Below, piece by piece: positions 46,210 to 56,987 of a DNA stretch of 64,000 bases (positions are counted from its first letter, which is position 1; the number at the start of each line of letters is the position of its first letter). Source of the stretch: Aneurinibacillus sp. REN35 (GTDB lineage Bacteria; Bacillota; Bacilli; Aneurinibacillales; Aneurinibacillaceae). Below the pieces are notes generated by a model, which did not search any database, was not told the DNA's origin, and worked only from the letters and a program-made list of their open reading frames with translations. The translations under genes were made by a program, and so were the position numbers. The stretch spans positions 1-64,000 of the forward strand of contig NZ_JBFTXJ020000004.1 in the NCBI RefSeq assembly GCF_041379945.2, in the 5' to 3' direction.

Positions 46210-47364
46210 CTACTCCCTTTCCTCCGCAGCATCCGCTAAAACGGATCCTTCCGCTTCATCCTGCATTCCTTCACCTTTTGCTGCACCAGCTGGAATGATA
46301 GAAATGGGTTCGCTGTATTCAAAGCCTTCTTCTGCTGCTTGTGTTTCACTTTTAATGTCAATCTTCCAACCTGTCAGCTTCGCAGCAAGACGCGCATTCT
46401 GACCGCGCTTTCCAATTGCTAATGACAGTTGGTAATCAGGCACAACGACGCATGTTACCTTTTCGCCTTCATATACGGTTACATGCACAACCTTTGAAGG
46501 GCTCAAAGCATTAGCGACATATTCAGCTGGCTCTTCGGACCATTTCATAATGTCGATTTTTTCACCGCGCAGCTCCTGTACGATCGTCTGTACACGCATT
46601 CCCTTCGGACCTACGCAGGCACCGACCGGGTCAACATTCGGATCAGCCGAATATACGGCAAGCTTGGAACGATCCCCTGCCTCACGCGCTACAGATTTAA
46701 TCTCAACAACCCCATCAAAAATCTCCGGAACCTCAAGTTCAAAGAGACGTTTCAACAGTCCCGGATGTGTCCGAGAGACAAAAACTTGAGGTCCTTTTGT
46801 CGTCTTCTCTACCTTCGTGATATATGCTTTTACACGATCGCCCTGCTTAAATGTTTCGTTAGGCATTTTCTCATTTAGCGGCATCAATGCTTCGACTTTA
46901 CCAAGATCAATATAATAGAACCGGCTGTCTTGACGCTGCACGATGCCGGTTACGATGTCTTGTTCACGGTCGATAAATTCGCTGTAAATAATGCCTCGCT
47001 CCGCTTCACGAATACGCTGGGTTACTACCTGTTTGGCCGTCTGTGCTGCAATCCGGCCAAAATCACGCGGCGTAACTTCCATATCAATAATGTCATCGAC
47101 CAAATAGTTTGGATCAATTTCCTGCGCTTCATCTAAGGAGATTTGCGAGCGGGGGTCTGTTACTTCTTCTACGACGGTTTTGCGAGCAAATACACGCACA
47201 TTGCCAAGTTCACGGTTAATATCAACACGTACATTTTGTGCAGAATTAAAGTTACGTTTATAGCCAGAGACAAGTGCCGCTTCGATTGCTTCGATTAGTA
47301 CCTCCTTGCCAATCCCTTTTTCTCTCTCTATCTCATTTAATGCTTCAATAAACTCAGCATTCAT
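46210..47364 (-). CDS. nusA: Transcription termination/antitermination factor NusA
   Basis: A 384-residue NusA of the Firmicute type: RNA polymerase-binding N-terminal domain (about 1-130), S1 (DIVTGIVQRQDSRFYYIDLGKVEALMP), and two KH domains (VGACVGPKGMRVQTIVQELRGEKIDI and LAIGKRGQNARLAAKLTGWKIDIK). The acidic tail after residue 345 is slightly longer than in Bacillus subtilis. AAGGAGGATAAGG precedes the ATG. Confidence 0.96.
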   Translation of the reverse strand: MNAEFIEALNEIEREKGIGKEVLIEAIEAALVSGYKRNFNSAQNVRVDINRELGNVRVFARKTVVEEVTDPRSQISLDEAQEIDPNYLVDDIIDMEVTPRDFGRIAAQTAKQVVTQRIREAERGIIYSEFIDREQDIVTGIVQRQDSRFYYIDLGKVEALMPLNEKMPNETFKQGDRVKAYITKVEKTTKGPQVFVSRTHPGLLKRLFELEVPEIFDGVVEIKSVAREAGDRSKLAVYSADPNVDPVGACVGPKGMRVQTIVQELRGEKIDIMKWSEEPAEYVANALSPSKVVHVTVYEGEKVTCVVVPDYQLSLAIGKRGQNARLAAKLTGWKIDIKSETQAAEEGFEYSEPISIIPAGAAKGEGMQDEAEGSVLADAAEERE

Positions 47365-47391
47365 TGTTATCCCTTATCCTCCTTTCAAATC

Positions 47392-47856
47392 CTAAAAAAC
47401 AATCGCTAGGCGAGCACTAGACACTTTATCTCGCGGGATAAGCGCATTCGTTTTCGCTTCCTTAATCTCCAATTGACTTCCATCATAGGAAACGAGTTCG
47501 CCTTCAAATAAGCTGGCTCCGTTAATCGGCTCTAACGTAGTTACGTGTACGTGCTTCCCTACCGCACGTTCGAAATCGCGTTCTTTTTTCAATGGGCGTT
47601 CGGCACCGGGCGAAGATACTTCTAGAAAATATGCACCGGGAATCGGATCGACGTCATCGAGCTTCTTGCTCAACTTCTCACTGACACGCCCGCAGTCTTC
47701 GATGTCGACACCGTCCTCTTTATCGATATAGACACGAAGGAACCAGTTGCTGCCCTCTTTTTTGTATTCGATTTCGACAAGCTCCAAATTTTCCTCTTCT
47801 AGAATCGGTGTGACCAACTCTTCAGTCACGGCGATTACATGTTGACTCAAGAACAT
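47392..47856 (-). CDS. rimP: Ribosome maturation factor RimP
   Basis: A 154-residue RimP for 30S assembly. [48 protein letters not shown] and [15 protein letters not shown] are diagnostic. It is the first gene of the nusA operon. AGGGGG stands close to the ATG; a TTG two codons later is an alternative start. Confidence 0.94.
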   Translation of the reverse strand: MFLSQHVIAVTEELVTPILEEENLELVEIEYKKEGSNWFLRVYIDKEDGVDIEDCGRVSEKLSKKLDDVDPIPGAYFLEVSSPGAERPLKKERDFERAVGKHVHVTTLEPINGASLFEGELVSYDGSQLEIKEAKTNALIPRDKVSSARLAIVF

Positions 47857-47918
47857 AAACCCCCTAGAACAAGCTCAGTAGAATGCAGAACATCTAGCCC
47901 GCTTCCCCGGCTAAAAGG

Positions 47919-47943
47919 AAAGAGTGGGTTTCCCCACTCTTTG
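47919..47943 (-). terminator. Terminator between polC and rimP
   Basis: AAAGAGTGGG and CCCACTCTTT form a perfect 10-bp stem with a GAAA-type loop, followed by CCTTTT on the minus strand. It ends polC transcription, about 100 bases after its stop. Confidence 0.75.
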
Positions 47944-48043
47944 CGTCATTACAATACGTATACTTAGTATTACCAAAAAGTATTATAGCATAATCATGAA
48001 CCTCAGGCAACTCTCCCCAGCGGAGGAGCAGGATGAGCGCCTC

Positions 48044-51000
48044 CTAGAACAAGGAGAGTTGATTGGTCTCCGGCAAACTGGTTAAGCAGCCCTGTTGTTG
48101 AAGAAGTTCAATAACGGACCTAGAGCAGCGCGCACGCTGCTGTAAATCTTCAACTGAAAGGAATTCACCTGCTTCACGTGCCTTCACGATATTAAGGGCG
48201 GCATTCGTTCCGACTCCAGCCATCGAATTGAACGGAGGGATCAGGCTGTTGCCATCAATAATGAACTGCGTCGCATGAGAGCGGTAGAGATCAACGTTCT
48301 GAAATGTAAACCCACGCTCACACATCTCCAAGCACATCTCAAGAACGGTCAGCAGCGTCTTCTCTTTTGGCTGTGCATCATTACCTTTATCGACAATTTC
48401 CTTGATGCGCGCCCGGATGGCCGCAGAACCTTGTACAGCAAGCTCAACGTCGAAGTCATCTGCCCGTACCGTAAAGTATGTGGCATAAAAATAGATTGGA
48501 TAATGAACCTTAAAATAAGCGATACGCACAGCCATCAATACATAGGCGGTAGCGTGCGCCTTCGGGAACATATACTTGATCTGCTTACATGACCAGATAT
48601 ACCAATCAGGCACGTTATTTTTCTTCATTTCCTCTTCCATTTCCGGTGTGAGGCCTTTTCCTTTACGTACCGATTCCATAATCTTAAACGCAAAGGACGG
48701 TTCAAGCCCCTTGTGCATGAGATATACCATAATATCGTCTCGGCAGCCGATTACATCCTTTAGCTCACATGTTCCATTACGTACAAGATCCTGGGCATTA
48801 TTCAGCCATACATCCGTTCCGTGTGAGAGTCCTGAAATCTGCACCAGCTCAGCAAATGTCGACGGGCGCGTATCTTCGAGCATCTGCCGCACGAACTTCG
48901 TACCGAATTCCGGTACGCCGAGCGTTCCAACGTTGCTGTCAATCTGCTCCGGCGTGACGCCAAGCACGTCCGTTCCGCTGAAAATCTTCATTACTTCCGG
49001 GTCGCCGACCGGAATTTTTTTCGGATCAAGCCCTGTCAGATCCTGTAGCATCCGAATTACCGTCGGATCATCGTGACCGAGAATATCAAGCTTCAATAAA
49101 TTGTCATGAATCGAATGGAAGTCATAATGAGTCGTGCGCCACTCTGCCTCTTTGTCATCTGCCGGATATTGAATCGGACAAAAATCATAGATTTCCATAT
49201 AGTCCGGTACAACAATAATACCGCCTGGATGCTGGCCAGTCGTACGTTTTACGCCTGAACATCCGGTGGCAAGTCGGCTCATCTCGGCATTACGCCAGCT
49301 CTTGCCCTTTTCTTCCGCATACTTTCGCACAAATCCATATGCGGTTTTCTCAGCTACCGTACCAATTGTACCCGCACGATATACATACTCTTCACCGAAC
49401 AATACTTTTGTATAATTGTGCGCATGAGGCTGATACTCCCCAGAAAAGTTCAAATCAATATCGGGAACCTTATCTCCCTTAAAGCCAAGGAACGTTTCAA
49501 ACGGAATATCGTGTCCGTCTCCGGTCATCGGAACGTCGCAGCTCGGGCAATTCTTGGGCGGCAAATCAAAGCCTGACCCGTACTCACCCTTCATAAACCA
49601 TTCGCTGTGCTTGCACTCCGGACAACGATAGTGCGGCGGAAGTGGATTTACCTCCGTAATCTCTGTCATTGTTGCGACGAACGAGGAACCGACAGAACCC
49701 CGACTTCCTACGAGATAGCCGTCATCGATCGATTTTTTCACCAGCTTATGTGAGATCAAATAAATAACCGCAAATCCATGGGTAATGATGCTGTTCAATT
49801 CTTTTTCAAGGCGTTTCTCCACGACCTCCGGCAGCTCATCACCGTACAATTCTTTCGCTTTGTTATAGCTCATCGAGCGGATTTCTTCATCGGCACCTTC
49901 AATTTTTGGCGTATACAAGTCTTTCGGAATGATTTCTAGCTCTTCGAACCGGTCGGCAAGCAAGTTCGGGTTCACTACCACAACTTCTTTTGCCTTCTCT
50001 TCTCCTAGATACTTAAACTCTTCTAGCATTTCATCCGTTGTACGGAAATGCGCATCCGGCTTATATTGATCCTTAAGCGGACTAAAGCCCGTAATCCCGT
50101 GAATAAGAATGGTCCGATAATCTTTCTCCAACGGGTGGACATAGTGTACATTTCCGGTGGCGATAACTGGAATGTTAAGCTTTTCCCCAAGTTCGACGAT
50201 CTTACGGTTCGTCTCCATGAGGGTTGCCTCATTCGCAACGAGCTGTTTTTCAATCAAATGGCGGTTGATTTCGATCGGCTGAATTTCCAGCACATCATAG
50301 AAACGAGCTACTTCTTCCGCCTCTTCTGGACTTTTGTTCAATATGGTCTCAAAGAATTCACCTTTCTCGCAGCCCGATGAGATGAGAAGTCCTTCCCGGT
50401 ACTTCTGGATTTGAGCCTTCGGAATGCGCGGTGTCTTGTACAAATACTCCGTATGAGAGAGTGAGATGATTTTGTATAAATTCTTCTTGCCTATATCGTT
50501 CAATGCATAGATGTTACAGTGGAACGGACGTGAATTCTGCAAGTCCAATCCAACATGATTGTTTAAATCATTCAAATTCACAATCTCGCGCTCCAACACT
50601 TCCTTCAACATGAAAAAGAAGACATAGCCGGTCGCTTCCGAGTCATCAACAGCCCGGTGATGATTCTCAAGGCTTACATTAAACTTGCTTGCCAGCGTAT
50701 TTAAGCGGTGATTACGCATTCCCGGGTAGAGGAAGCGGGCAAGTTCAAGTGTATCAAGAAACGGATTCGCCACTGGCTCACGCCCAGTCTGCTTGCAGCT
50801 TGCATGCAAAAAGCCCATATCGAATTTTGCGTTATGTGCCACCAATACCGCATCGCCGATAAAGTCGATGAACTCGCCTATAACCTGATCAAGTTCAGGC
50901 GCATTTTTGACCATATCATCCGTAATGCTCGTTAACTGTTGAATATTGAGCGGGATTGGTACATGGGGATTCACAAAGGACTCATACCGTCCAATGATCT

Positions 51001-52351
51001 CTCCATTCTTCATCTTCACTCCGGCCAGCTCGATAATCGTATTATTAACAACAGACAAGCCCGTTGTCTCTACGTCAAAGACAACATATGTATCATCTGC
51101 CAACATACGATCCTGCGGCTGATGAACAATGACGGCTGAATCGGATACGACGTTAGCTTCCATGCCGTATAAAATTTTGACTCCATGCTTTTTTCCAGCC
51201 GAGAATGCTTCGGGGAAAGCCTGTGCTCCTGCATGATCGGTGATAGCAATGGCCTTATGACCCCATGCCGCCGCCTGCTTAATCAAGCGCTCGGCCGAAG
51301 CGATTCCATCCATTGCACTCATGTTTGTATGACAGTGAAATTCAACGCGCTTCTCCTCAGCATTGTCCGTACGAGAAGAGGACGGCTTAATCTCTATTAA
51401 ATCTTTTGCCATCATCACAAGTTCACGGGCAAACGTATCTTCTTGAATCGTTCCGCGCACGCGCAGCCAAATACCGTTTTTGATTGCTGCAAGCTTCGGT
51501 ACATCATCTTTATCACGGGCGAATATTTTTACCTGAAGAGAATCGGTATAATCCGTAATATTGAAGGTACAAAGCGTACGACCGCTGCGAAGTTCACGCA
51601 ATTCCGCACCAAAGACCAATCCTTCGATGCATGTACGACCCATCTCTTCTTGAATATCGCAGATTGAGATCGCCTCGTCTTTAATATCATAGCCCATCTG
51701 TAGTACTTCACCCAGAACGGCTTCCTTGCTGGCTTCGGCTTTCTCCTTCTCTTTCTGTTTCTCCAATAACGCTTCCATCGCACGACTGCGATCTTCTTCT
51801 TCCCGCTGCTCAACGAACTGCTGATATGTCTCTTCTTGATTTTGTGCAACATGGTACGTAACAGGCAGCGATACTCCGCATAAGCGTTTCATCGTACGGC
51901 CAATCCATTCATCCACCTGACGCTGCTTCATTTTATCAATGGCAAACGTATCAAGTACGCCAAGCTTCAGCTTGTTATCCGCTACTTCACAGGTCGCGTT
52001 CTTTAAATACGCGGCGGTGGAATTGATGTGCGGGGTCACCCTTTCTATTACAAGCGGCCAATATTCTTTAACAAAGCCAGGCATTGGCACGGGCGTGATG
52101 TATCTCATGTCACAATCCACGGCGGCAATGTTTTGAAATGCTTGAACAAGCTTGACATGAAATGCCTGGTACACATTAAGCGGAAGCAACTCGGGAAGCT
52201 GCAGCATAAAGTGCCAGCGCTTCTCCTGGCGATATACTTCCACTTTCTCAATGCGGCCGCCAGAGAAATATTTTTCAACAAATTCAGGTGGAATAGCCAA
52301 TTGCTGAAGCAGGAGGCCGAAGCGTTCCTCTTTTACCTTGTCGTTCTCCAT
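48044..52351 (-). CDS. polC: DNA polymerase III alpha subunit, PolC type
   Basis: A 1435-residue PolC, the replicative polymerase of low-GC Gram-positives. Order: N-terminal domains, OB fold (CIEGLVFGAELRELRSGRTL), first PHP part (EFHCHTNMSAMDG), inserted proofreading exonuclease (VVFDVETTGLS, HNAKFDMGFL, HRAVDDSEATG), second PHP part, a Cys4 Zn finger (CPECKHSEW..CPSCDVP), catalytic palm (GDKVPDIDLNFSGEYQ with the Asp pair), fingers and HhH tail. ATG 52351 with AAGGTG about 9 bases upstream gives the normal length; an in-frame extension to 52465 lies in the terminator region and is rejected. Confidence 0.97.
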   Translation of the reverse strand: MENDKVKEERFGLLLQQLAIPPEFVEKYFSGGRIEKVEVYRQEKRWHFMLQLPELLPLNVYQAFHVKLVQAFQNIAAVDCDMRYITPVPMPGFVKEYWPLVIERVTPHINSTAAYLKNATCEVADNKLKLGVLDTFAIDKMKQRQVDEWIGRTMKRLCGVSLPVTYHVAQNQEETYQQFVEQREEEDRSRAMEALLEKQKEKEKAEASKEAVLGEVLQMGYDIKDEAISICDIQEEMGRTCIEGLVFGAELRELRSGRTLCTFNITDYTDSLQVKIFARDKDDVPKLAAIKNGIWLRVRGTIQEDTFARELVMMAKDLIEIKPSSSRTDNAEEKRVEFHCHTNMSAMDGIASAERLIKQAAAWGHKAIAITDHAGAQAFPEAFSAGKKHGVKILYGMEANVVSDSAVIVHQPQDRMLADDTYVVFDVETTGLSVVNNTIIELAGVKMKNGEIIGRYESFVNPHVPIPLNIQQLTSITDDMVKNAPELDQVIGEFIDFIGDAVLVAHNAKFDMGFLHASCKQTGREPVANPFLDTLELARFLYPGMRNHRLNTLASKFNVSLENHHRAVDDSEATGYVFFFMLKEVLEREIVNLNDLNNHVGLDLQNSRPFHCNIYALNDIGKKNLYKIISLSHTEYLYKTPRIPKAQIQKYREGLLISSGCEKGEFFETILNKSPEEAEEVARFYDVLEIQPIEINRHLIEKQLVANEATLMETNRKIVELGEKLNIPVIATGNVHYVHPLEKDYRTILIHGITGFSPLKDQYKPDAHFRTTDEMLEEFKYLGEEKAKEVVVVNPNLLADRFEELEIIPKDLYTPKIEGADEEIRSMSYNKAKELYGDELPEVVEKRLEKELNSIITHGFAVIYLISHKLVKKSIDDGYLVGSRGSVGSSFVATMTEITEVNPLPPHYRCPECKHSEWFMKGEYGSGFDLPPKNCPSCDVPMTGDGHDIPFETFLGFKGDKVPDIDLNFSGEYQPHAHNYTKVLFGEEYVYRAGTIGTVAEKTAYGFVRKYAEEKGKSWRNAEMSRLATGCSGVKRTTGQHPGGIIVVPDYMEIYDFCPIQYPADDKEAEWRTTHYDFHSIHDNLLKLDILGHDDPTVIRMLQDLTGLDPKKIPVGDPEVMKIFSGTDVLGVTPEQIDSNVGTLGVPEFGTKFVRQMLEDTRPSTFAELVQISGLSHGTDVWLNNAQDLVRNGTCELKDVIGCRDDIMVYLMHKGLEPSFAFKIMESVRKGKGLTPEMEEEMKKNNVPDWYIWSCKQIKYMFPKAHATAYVLMAVRIAYFKVHYPIYFYATYFTVRADDFDVELAVQGSAAIRARIKEIVDKGNDAQPKEKTLLTVLEMCLEMCERGFTFQNVDLYRSHATQFIIDGNSLIPPFNSMAGVGTNAALNIVKAREAGEFLSVEDLQQRARCSRSVIELLQQQGCLTSLPETNQLSLF

Positions 52352-52393
52352 AAAAAAAAGCACCTTCCTCCTGGAAATAATAAACCATACAAA

Positions 52394-52482
52394 AAAACAC
52401 AAGAGAGGTGGGAAGCTGCAAGATGATATAAGCAAGGAGTTCAATGTCCAACTCTTGCTTTTCACCCTTCCCTTCCCACCTC
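52394..52482 (-). terminator. Large hairpin/terminator between proS and polC
   Basis: On the minus strand GAGGTGGGAAG (52472-52482) pairs perfectly with CTTCCCACCTC (52405-52415), followed by TCTTGTGTTTTTTTG. An inner hairpin GCAAGAGTT/AACTCCTTGC fills the loop. It lies in the 204-bp gap and would end proS transcripts. Confidence 0.7.
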
Positions 52483-52555
52483 GTTATTAGCTTGGCATAT
52501 TCAGTTTATCAAACGATCTATCATTGTGACAGATTGACTTTTTGATTTTTATTCT

Positions 52556-54265
52556 TTATTGAAGAGAGGCTGCTAACTCTTTTACATAGGCAAGCAGCTC
52601 ATCTACATGAATGTCTTTGCTCTCACCTGTTTTGCGAACCTTGCATTCAACAAGACCCTCTGCGGCTTTGCCTCCAACAGTGATGCGGATCGGCAGGCCA
52701 ATCAGGTCAGCATCCTTGAACTTAACACCTGCACGCTCTGGACGGTCATCAAGCAGTACTTCATAGCCTTCATGCAGCAGCTTTTCATAGAGCGATTCAG
52801 CCAATTGCCTCTGCTCTTCGTTCTTCACGTTTACCGGAATGACATGAATGTGGTATGGAGCCAGTGACCACGGCCAGATAATTCCGTTTTCATCATTGTT
52901 CTGCTCTACGCAAGCAGCGACTGCACGGGAAATACCAATGCCGTAGCAGCCCATAATCATCGGCTGCTCTTTTCCATTCACATCAAGGAACTTCGCGCCC
53001 ATCTTTTCACTGTAGCGGGTCCCCAGCTTGAATACATGTCCGACTTCAATCCCGCGCGCAAATGTGATAGAACTGCCGCAGCGCGGGCATTCATCGCCTT
53101 CGACTACGTTGCGCAAGTCCGCATATGCCTTTACTTGGAAATCGCGGCCTGGTACAACATTTTTATAGTGGAAGTCTTTTTCATTGGCGCCAGCTACGGT
53201 GTGCACCATATGCTCTACCACAGCGTCCGCATATACCTCAATGTCTGTAGGAAGGTTGAATGGTCCAACAAAGCCAAGCGGAATGCCAAGCGCGCTCAAC
53301 TCTTCTTCAGTTGCCATCGTTAGTACATTGGCGTCCACGATATTTTTTAACTTAATATCATTCAGTTCATGATCACCGCGTACAAGCGCAACAACAAAAC
53401 GTTCATCCGCTTTAAATACAAGCGCCTTAATGAATTGGCGTGCTTCCATATTAAAGTGATTCATTAACTGCTCAATGGTCTTCACATCAGGCGTTTCTAC
53501 TTTTTCAAGTTCATGCTGTGCTGCTTCATGCTCACCGGCAGACTTGTACACAACTTCCGCCTTCTCAAGGTTGGCCGCATAATCACAAGATGTGCAGTAT
53601 GCAATCGTATCCTCACCGATATCAGATAGCGCCATGAATTCATGTGTACCTTTCCCGCCGATTGCACCCGCATCCGCTTCCACCGCTCGGAATGTGAGTC
53701 CTGCACGTGTAAAGATACGCATATAGGCATCATACATGCTGCTGTAGCTTGCATCGAGGCCTTCGCGCGTCGTATCAAAGCTGTAGGCGTCTTTCATAAT
53801 GAACTCGCGAGAACGAATGACCCCGAAGCGTGGACGTACTTCATCGCGGTATTTGGTCTGAATCTGATATAGATTGATCGGCAGCTTTTTATATGTGTTC
53901 AGGTTATCGCGCACCAGACCTGTTACTACTTCTTCATGTGTTGGTCCTAATACGAAATCACGGTTGTGACGATCTTTTAGACGCATCAATTCAGGCCCAT
54001 ATGCATCCCATCGTCCAGTCTCCTGCCAGATTTCAGCCGGCTGAATCGCGGGCATGGCAATCTCCTGCGCTCCGGCACGATCCATCTCTTCCCGCACAAT
54101 CTGCTGTACTTTCCGCAGTGTACGATGTCCGAGCGGTAAATATGTATAAACACCAGACACTAATTGACGCATGAGTCCTGCCCGAACCATTAGCTTATGG
54201 CTTACAATCTCCGCTTCTGCCGGAACCTCCCTAAGCGTCGGCAGAAATAATTTAGATTGTTTCAC
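52556..54265 (-). CDS. proS: Prolyl-tRNA synthetase
   Basis: A 569-residue bacterial-type ProRS. Class II motifs: [28 protein letters not shown] (1), [27 protein letters not shown] (2) and [14 protein letters not shown] (3). Between motifs 2 and 3 lies the INS editing domain (about 230-385) that clears Ala-tRNA(Pro). The C-terminal anticodon domain ends the protein. GTG start with AGGAGGTAGAG upstream. The leader may hold an attenuator. Confidence 0.96.
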   Translation of the reverse strand: MKQSKLFLPTLREVPAEAEIVSHKLMVRAGLMRQLVSGVYTYLPLGHRTLRKVQQIVREEMDRAGAQEIAMPAIQPAEIWQETGRWDAYGPELMRLKDRHNRDFVLGPTHEEVVTGLVRDNLNTYKKLPINLYQIQTKYRDEVRPRFGVIRSREFIMKDAYSFDTTREGLDASYSSMYDAYMRIFTRAGLTFRAVEADAGAIGGKGTHEFMALSDIGEDTIAYCTSCDYAANLEKAEVVYKSAGEHEAAQHELEKVETPDVKTIEQLMNHFNMEARQFIKALVFKADERFVVALVRGDHELNDIKLKNIVDANVLTMATEEELSALGIPLGFVGPFNLPTDIEVYADAVVEHMVHTVAGANEKDFHYKNVVPGRDFQVKAYADLRNVVEGDECPRCGSSITFARGIEVGHVFKLGTRYSEKMGAKFLDVNGKEQPMIMGCYGIGISRAVAACVEQNNDENGIIWPWSLAPYHIHVIPVNVKNEEQRQLAESLYEKLLHEGYEVLLDDRPERAGVKFKDADLIGLPIRITVGGKAAEGLVECKVRKTGESKDIHVDELLAYVKELAASLQ

Positions 54266-54294
54266 GACACTCTACCTCCTAAAATGTGAACATA

Positions 54295-54423
54295 AAAAAG
54301 AAAAGAGGAAGAGGATGAGCGGCATCACACTACGATTACCGACATGCATCCCCATTCCTTTTCTTTTATAAAAAGTATGGCCGCACTTCGACTCTCGCTT
54401 CTCGCTCGTTGCCTCTTCCTCTT
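54295..54423 (-). promoter_or_regulatory. proS: Possible attenuator in the proS leader
   Basis: On the minus strand a purine-rich arm (54347-54367) pairs with a CATCCTCTTCC.. arm followed by TTTTCTTTTTT at 54295, forming a terminator before proS. An earlier element AAGAGGAAGAGG (54412-54423) is exactly complementary to CCTCTTCCTCTT of the terminator 3' arm (54303-54314), so it could act as an antiterminator. No T-box consensus is present. Low sequence complexity weakens the case. Confidence 0.4.
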
Positions 54424-54500
54424 GTATCCAACCATATTGATGTTAAAACCTGCTACCTCTCAGCATATATGGTTATACGTGAAAAAACCAGCAGTTTATT

Positions 54501-55760
54501 CTAAAAGAATCGTTGAATGTCATTCCATGTGACTACCAAAATCAGCACCATCAAGAACGCGAAGCCCAAGAAATGCACGACGCCTTCTTTCTGCGGATCA
54601 ATCGGTCTTCCTCGCAAAGCTTCCAGTCCGATAAATACGAGCCTTCCGCCATCCAATGCAGGAAGAGGAAGCAAATTCATGATACCAAGGTTTACACTAA
54701 GCGCAGCAGCCCATTGAATGAGCACAACCAGCCCATTCTCAGCAGCTTTGTACGTATAATTGAAAATGCCTACTGGTCCGGACAGCTCCTGCATCGGAAC
54801 CTGACCGGTAAACAGCTTGCCAAGCATTTCATAAATCAGCTTCGAAAATTCATACGTAGTCACCGCTCCGTACTTGATCGCTCCAATGAACGACTTAGAG
54901 GTTGGTGAGTACACGCCAATTTTACCTACTTGTACTTCTTTATCGCCCTGCTTCTGGACCTCTTTTGCCGGTGTCACCGGCAGAGAGAACTGTTCTGCGC
55001 CTCGCTCAATAATAAATGTCAACTCTTTACCAGGTGATGTGCTGACCACTTGTACGATATCTCTCCAACTACCCATTTGCTTGCCATCAATAGAGAGAAC
55101 CTTATCTCCTTCCTGCAAACCCGCACGAGCGGCTGCTTGATCCGAAATAATCTGCCCTACAACAGGCTTATCAACCGGCACACCATATGCCGCACCCATT
55201 GCTGTCAATAGAACAAACGCTAACAGAAAATTGGCAAGTGGTCCCGCAAAAATAGCGGCTGCACGCTGTCCTACCGTTTTGCTATTAAACTGACGATCAT
55301 ATGGTGCAATCTGCGTCTCTTGATTATGCTGTACAATCATCGCCTGTGGATGCACAGTGTATTGGACATCTTCTCCGTCCTCAATACCGCGAATAAACAG
55401 ACGATGCTCAAAATCCGTCTCTTCAGCCGTAATTACGGCTGCCTCTGGATAATTGCGGATATTGGTCAGAATCATACGAACAACATTGCCCTCTTTATCG
55501 AAAAGCAAGCCTACATCCTGTCCACGTTGAATCTCTACAACTTCTGGATCTTCCCCGGCCATGCGTACAAAACCGCCAATCGGCAGAAGGCGCAGCGTGT
55601 AACGAGTTTCACCTTTTATGAAAGAGAACAACTTCGGTCCCATTCCGATTGCGAATTCACGGCATAAAATACCGGCACGCTTGGCCAATAGAAGATGCCC
55701 TAATTCATGAATGAAGACTAACAATCCAAACACAAGAACAATGGCTAAAACCTTTAACAA
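54501..55760 (-). CDS. rseP: RIP-family zinc metalloprotease (RseP/RasP)
   Basis: A 419-residue site-2 protease. HELGH near residues 18-22 lies in the first membrane helix, a PDZ domain occupies about 190-270 (AARAGLQEGDKVLSIDGKQM), and LLPLPALDGGRLV supplies the LDG ligand motif. It cleaves membrane proteins such as anti-sigma factors and signal-peptide remnants (RasP in Bacillus subtilis). TTG start at 55760 with AGGTGG upstream, 34 bases after dxr. Confidence 0.95.
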   Translation of the reverse strand: MLKVLAIVLVFGLLVFIHELGHLLLAKRAGILCREFAIGMGPKLFSFIKGETRYTLRLLPIGGFVRMAGEDPEVVEIQRGQDVGLLFDKEGNVVRMILTNIRNYPEAAVITAEETDFEHRLFIRGIEDGEDVQYTVHPQAMIVQHNQETQIAPYDRQFNSKTVGQRAAAIFAGPLANFLLAFVLLTAMGAAYGVPVDKPVVGQIISDQAAARAGLQEGDKVLSIDGKQMGSWRDIVQVVSTSPGKELTFIIERGAEQFSLPVTPAKEVQKQGDKEVQVGKIGVYSPTSKSFIGAIKYGAVTTYEFSKLIYEMLGKLFTGQVPMQELSGPVGIFNYTYKAAENGLVVLIQWAAALSVNLGIMNLLPLPALDGGRLVFIGLEALRGRPIDPQKEGVVHFLGFAFLMVLILVVTWNDIQRFF

Positions 55761-55794
55761 CGGGGTTCCACCTTTCCTGATTGTTTGGCCCCTC

Positions 55795-56943
55795 TTAGGC
55801 CGGTTGGTATTGATCTGCCATCTGACGCGCCCACCGGTCCGCTTCGAAAATATCCTCTAACGCCGGGTCTTTTACTACTTGATGCTTTGCCATTACATGG
55901 GCAATCGTATCCTCAATCGCGATAAACGGAATCTCTCCACGCAGGAAACGAGCCACAGCCACTTCATTGGCCCCATTCAATACCGTTGGCATCGTTCCAC
56001 CCTTCTCACCCGCTTCATATGCAAAGGCCAGGCATGGATAGCGCGCAAAGTCCGGTGCTGCAAAATGAAGCGTAGCGATACGGATTAGATCAAGCGGTTC
56101 CGTTTCAAGTGGCACACGGGCAGGATATGTGAGTGCATATTGGATCGGAATCCGCATGTCAGGTGTTCCTAACTGGGCCATGACGGCTCGATCTGTAAAT
56201 TCTACCATGGAATGTATAATACTTTCCTTATGAAGAATCGTATCGATTTTGGAGTATGGCAGATCAAATAGCCAATGCGCTTCGATAATCTCTAACCCTT
56301 TATTCATCATTGTAGCCGAATCAATGGTAATTTTAGCCCCCATACTCCAATTTGGATGGGATAAAGCCTCTTCGACGGTTACATCTGCCAACTGCTCTCT
56401 TGTCAGGTCTCGGAAGGAACCTCCGGACGCTGTAAGAACAAGACGGCGGATGGACGAGCGGTCTTCCCCTTGTAAGCATTGAAAAATAGCAGAATGCTCA
56501 CTATCTATCGGTATGACAGAAACGTCACGTTCTTTCGCTTTTCGCATTACAATATGGCCCGCCGTTACAAGCGTTTCTTTGTTGGCTAAACCAATTGTTT
56601 TTCCTGCTTCGATCGCAGCTAACGTCGGTGAGAGCCCGGCGCTGCCTACCATAGCAGAGATGATAAAGTTCGCATCGGGGTGAGTCGCAACCGCAAGTGC
56701 GCCTTCCTCCCCCCATACTACCTTCACATTGGAAGGCAGCACAAGCTTTGCTTTTTCAGCCAATTCCTTAGTCTGAACCGATACAAGCGACGGCTGAAAT
56801 TCTCTGGCCTGCTCGGCCAAAAGATTAATATTTCTTCCGGATGCAAGCGCAACAACAGAGAACTGCTCGGGATGCTGGCGCACCACGTCAAGTGCCTGTG
56901 TCCCAATCGATCCGGTAGAGCCCAGGATGGCTATTTTCTTCAT
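55795..56943 (-). CDS. dxr: 1-deoxy-D-xylulose-5-phosphate reductoisomerase
   Basis: A 382-residue Dxr, the second enzyme of the MEP isoprenoid route. NADPH motif [16 protein letters not shown] is at the N-terminus, the metal and substrate site is [16 protein letters not shown], and [28 protein letters not shown] is conserved. AGGAGGAAAT precedes the ATG. Together with uppS and cdsA it forms an envelope-precursor block. Confidence 0.96.
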   Translation of the reverse strand: MKKIAILGSTGSIGTQALDVVRQHPEQFSVVALASGRNINLLAEQAREFQPSLVSVQTKELAEKAKLVLPSNVKVVWGEEGALAVATHPDANFIISAMVGSAGLSPTLAAIEAGKTIGLANKETLVTAGHIVMRKAKERDVSVIPIDSEHSAIFQCLQGEDRSSIRRLVLTASGGSFRDLTREQLADVTVEEALSHPNWSMGAKITIDSATMMNKGLEIIEAHWLFDLPYSKIDTILHKESIIHSMVEFTDRAVMAQLGTPDMRIPIQYALTYPARVPLETEPLDLIRIATLHFAAPDFARYPCLAFAYEAGEKGGTMPTVLNGANEVAVARFLRGEIPFIAIEDTIAHVMAKHQVVKDPALEDIFEADRWARQMADQYQPA

Positions 56944-56987
56944 ATTTCCTCCTAACGGATGGTCAACCTATGCCTCTTCTTCTCATT

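Noticed and set aside
52352-52465. N-terminal hydrophobic extension of polC
   Set aside because: It is encoded by the terminator region between proS and polC and is absent from the PolC family.
54266-54500. T-box riboswitch for proS
   Set aside because: The conserved T-box sequence (AGGGTGGNACCGCG-like) is not present in the leader.
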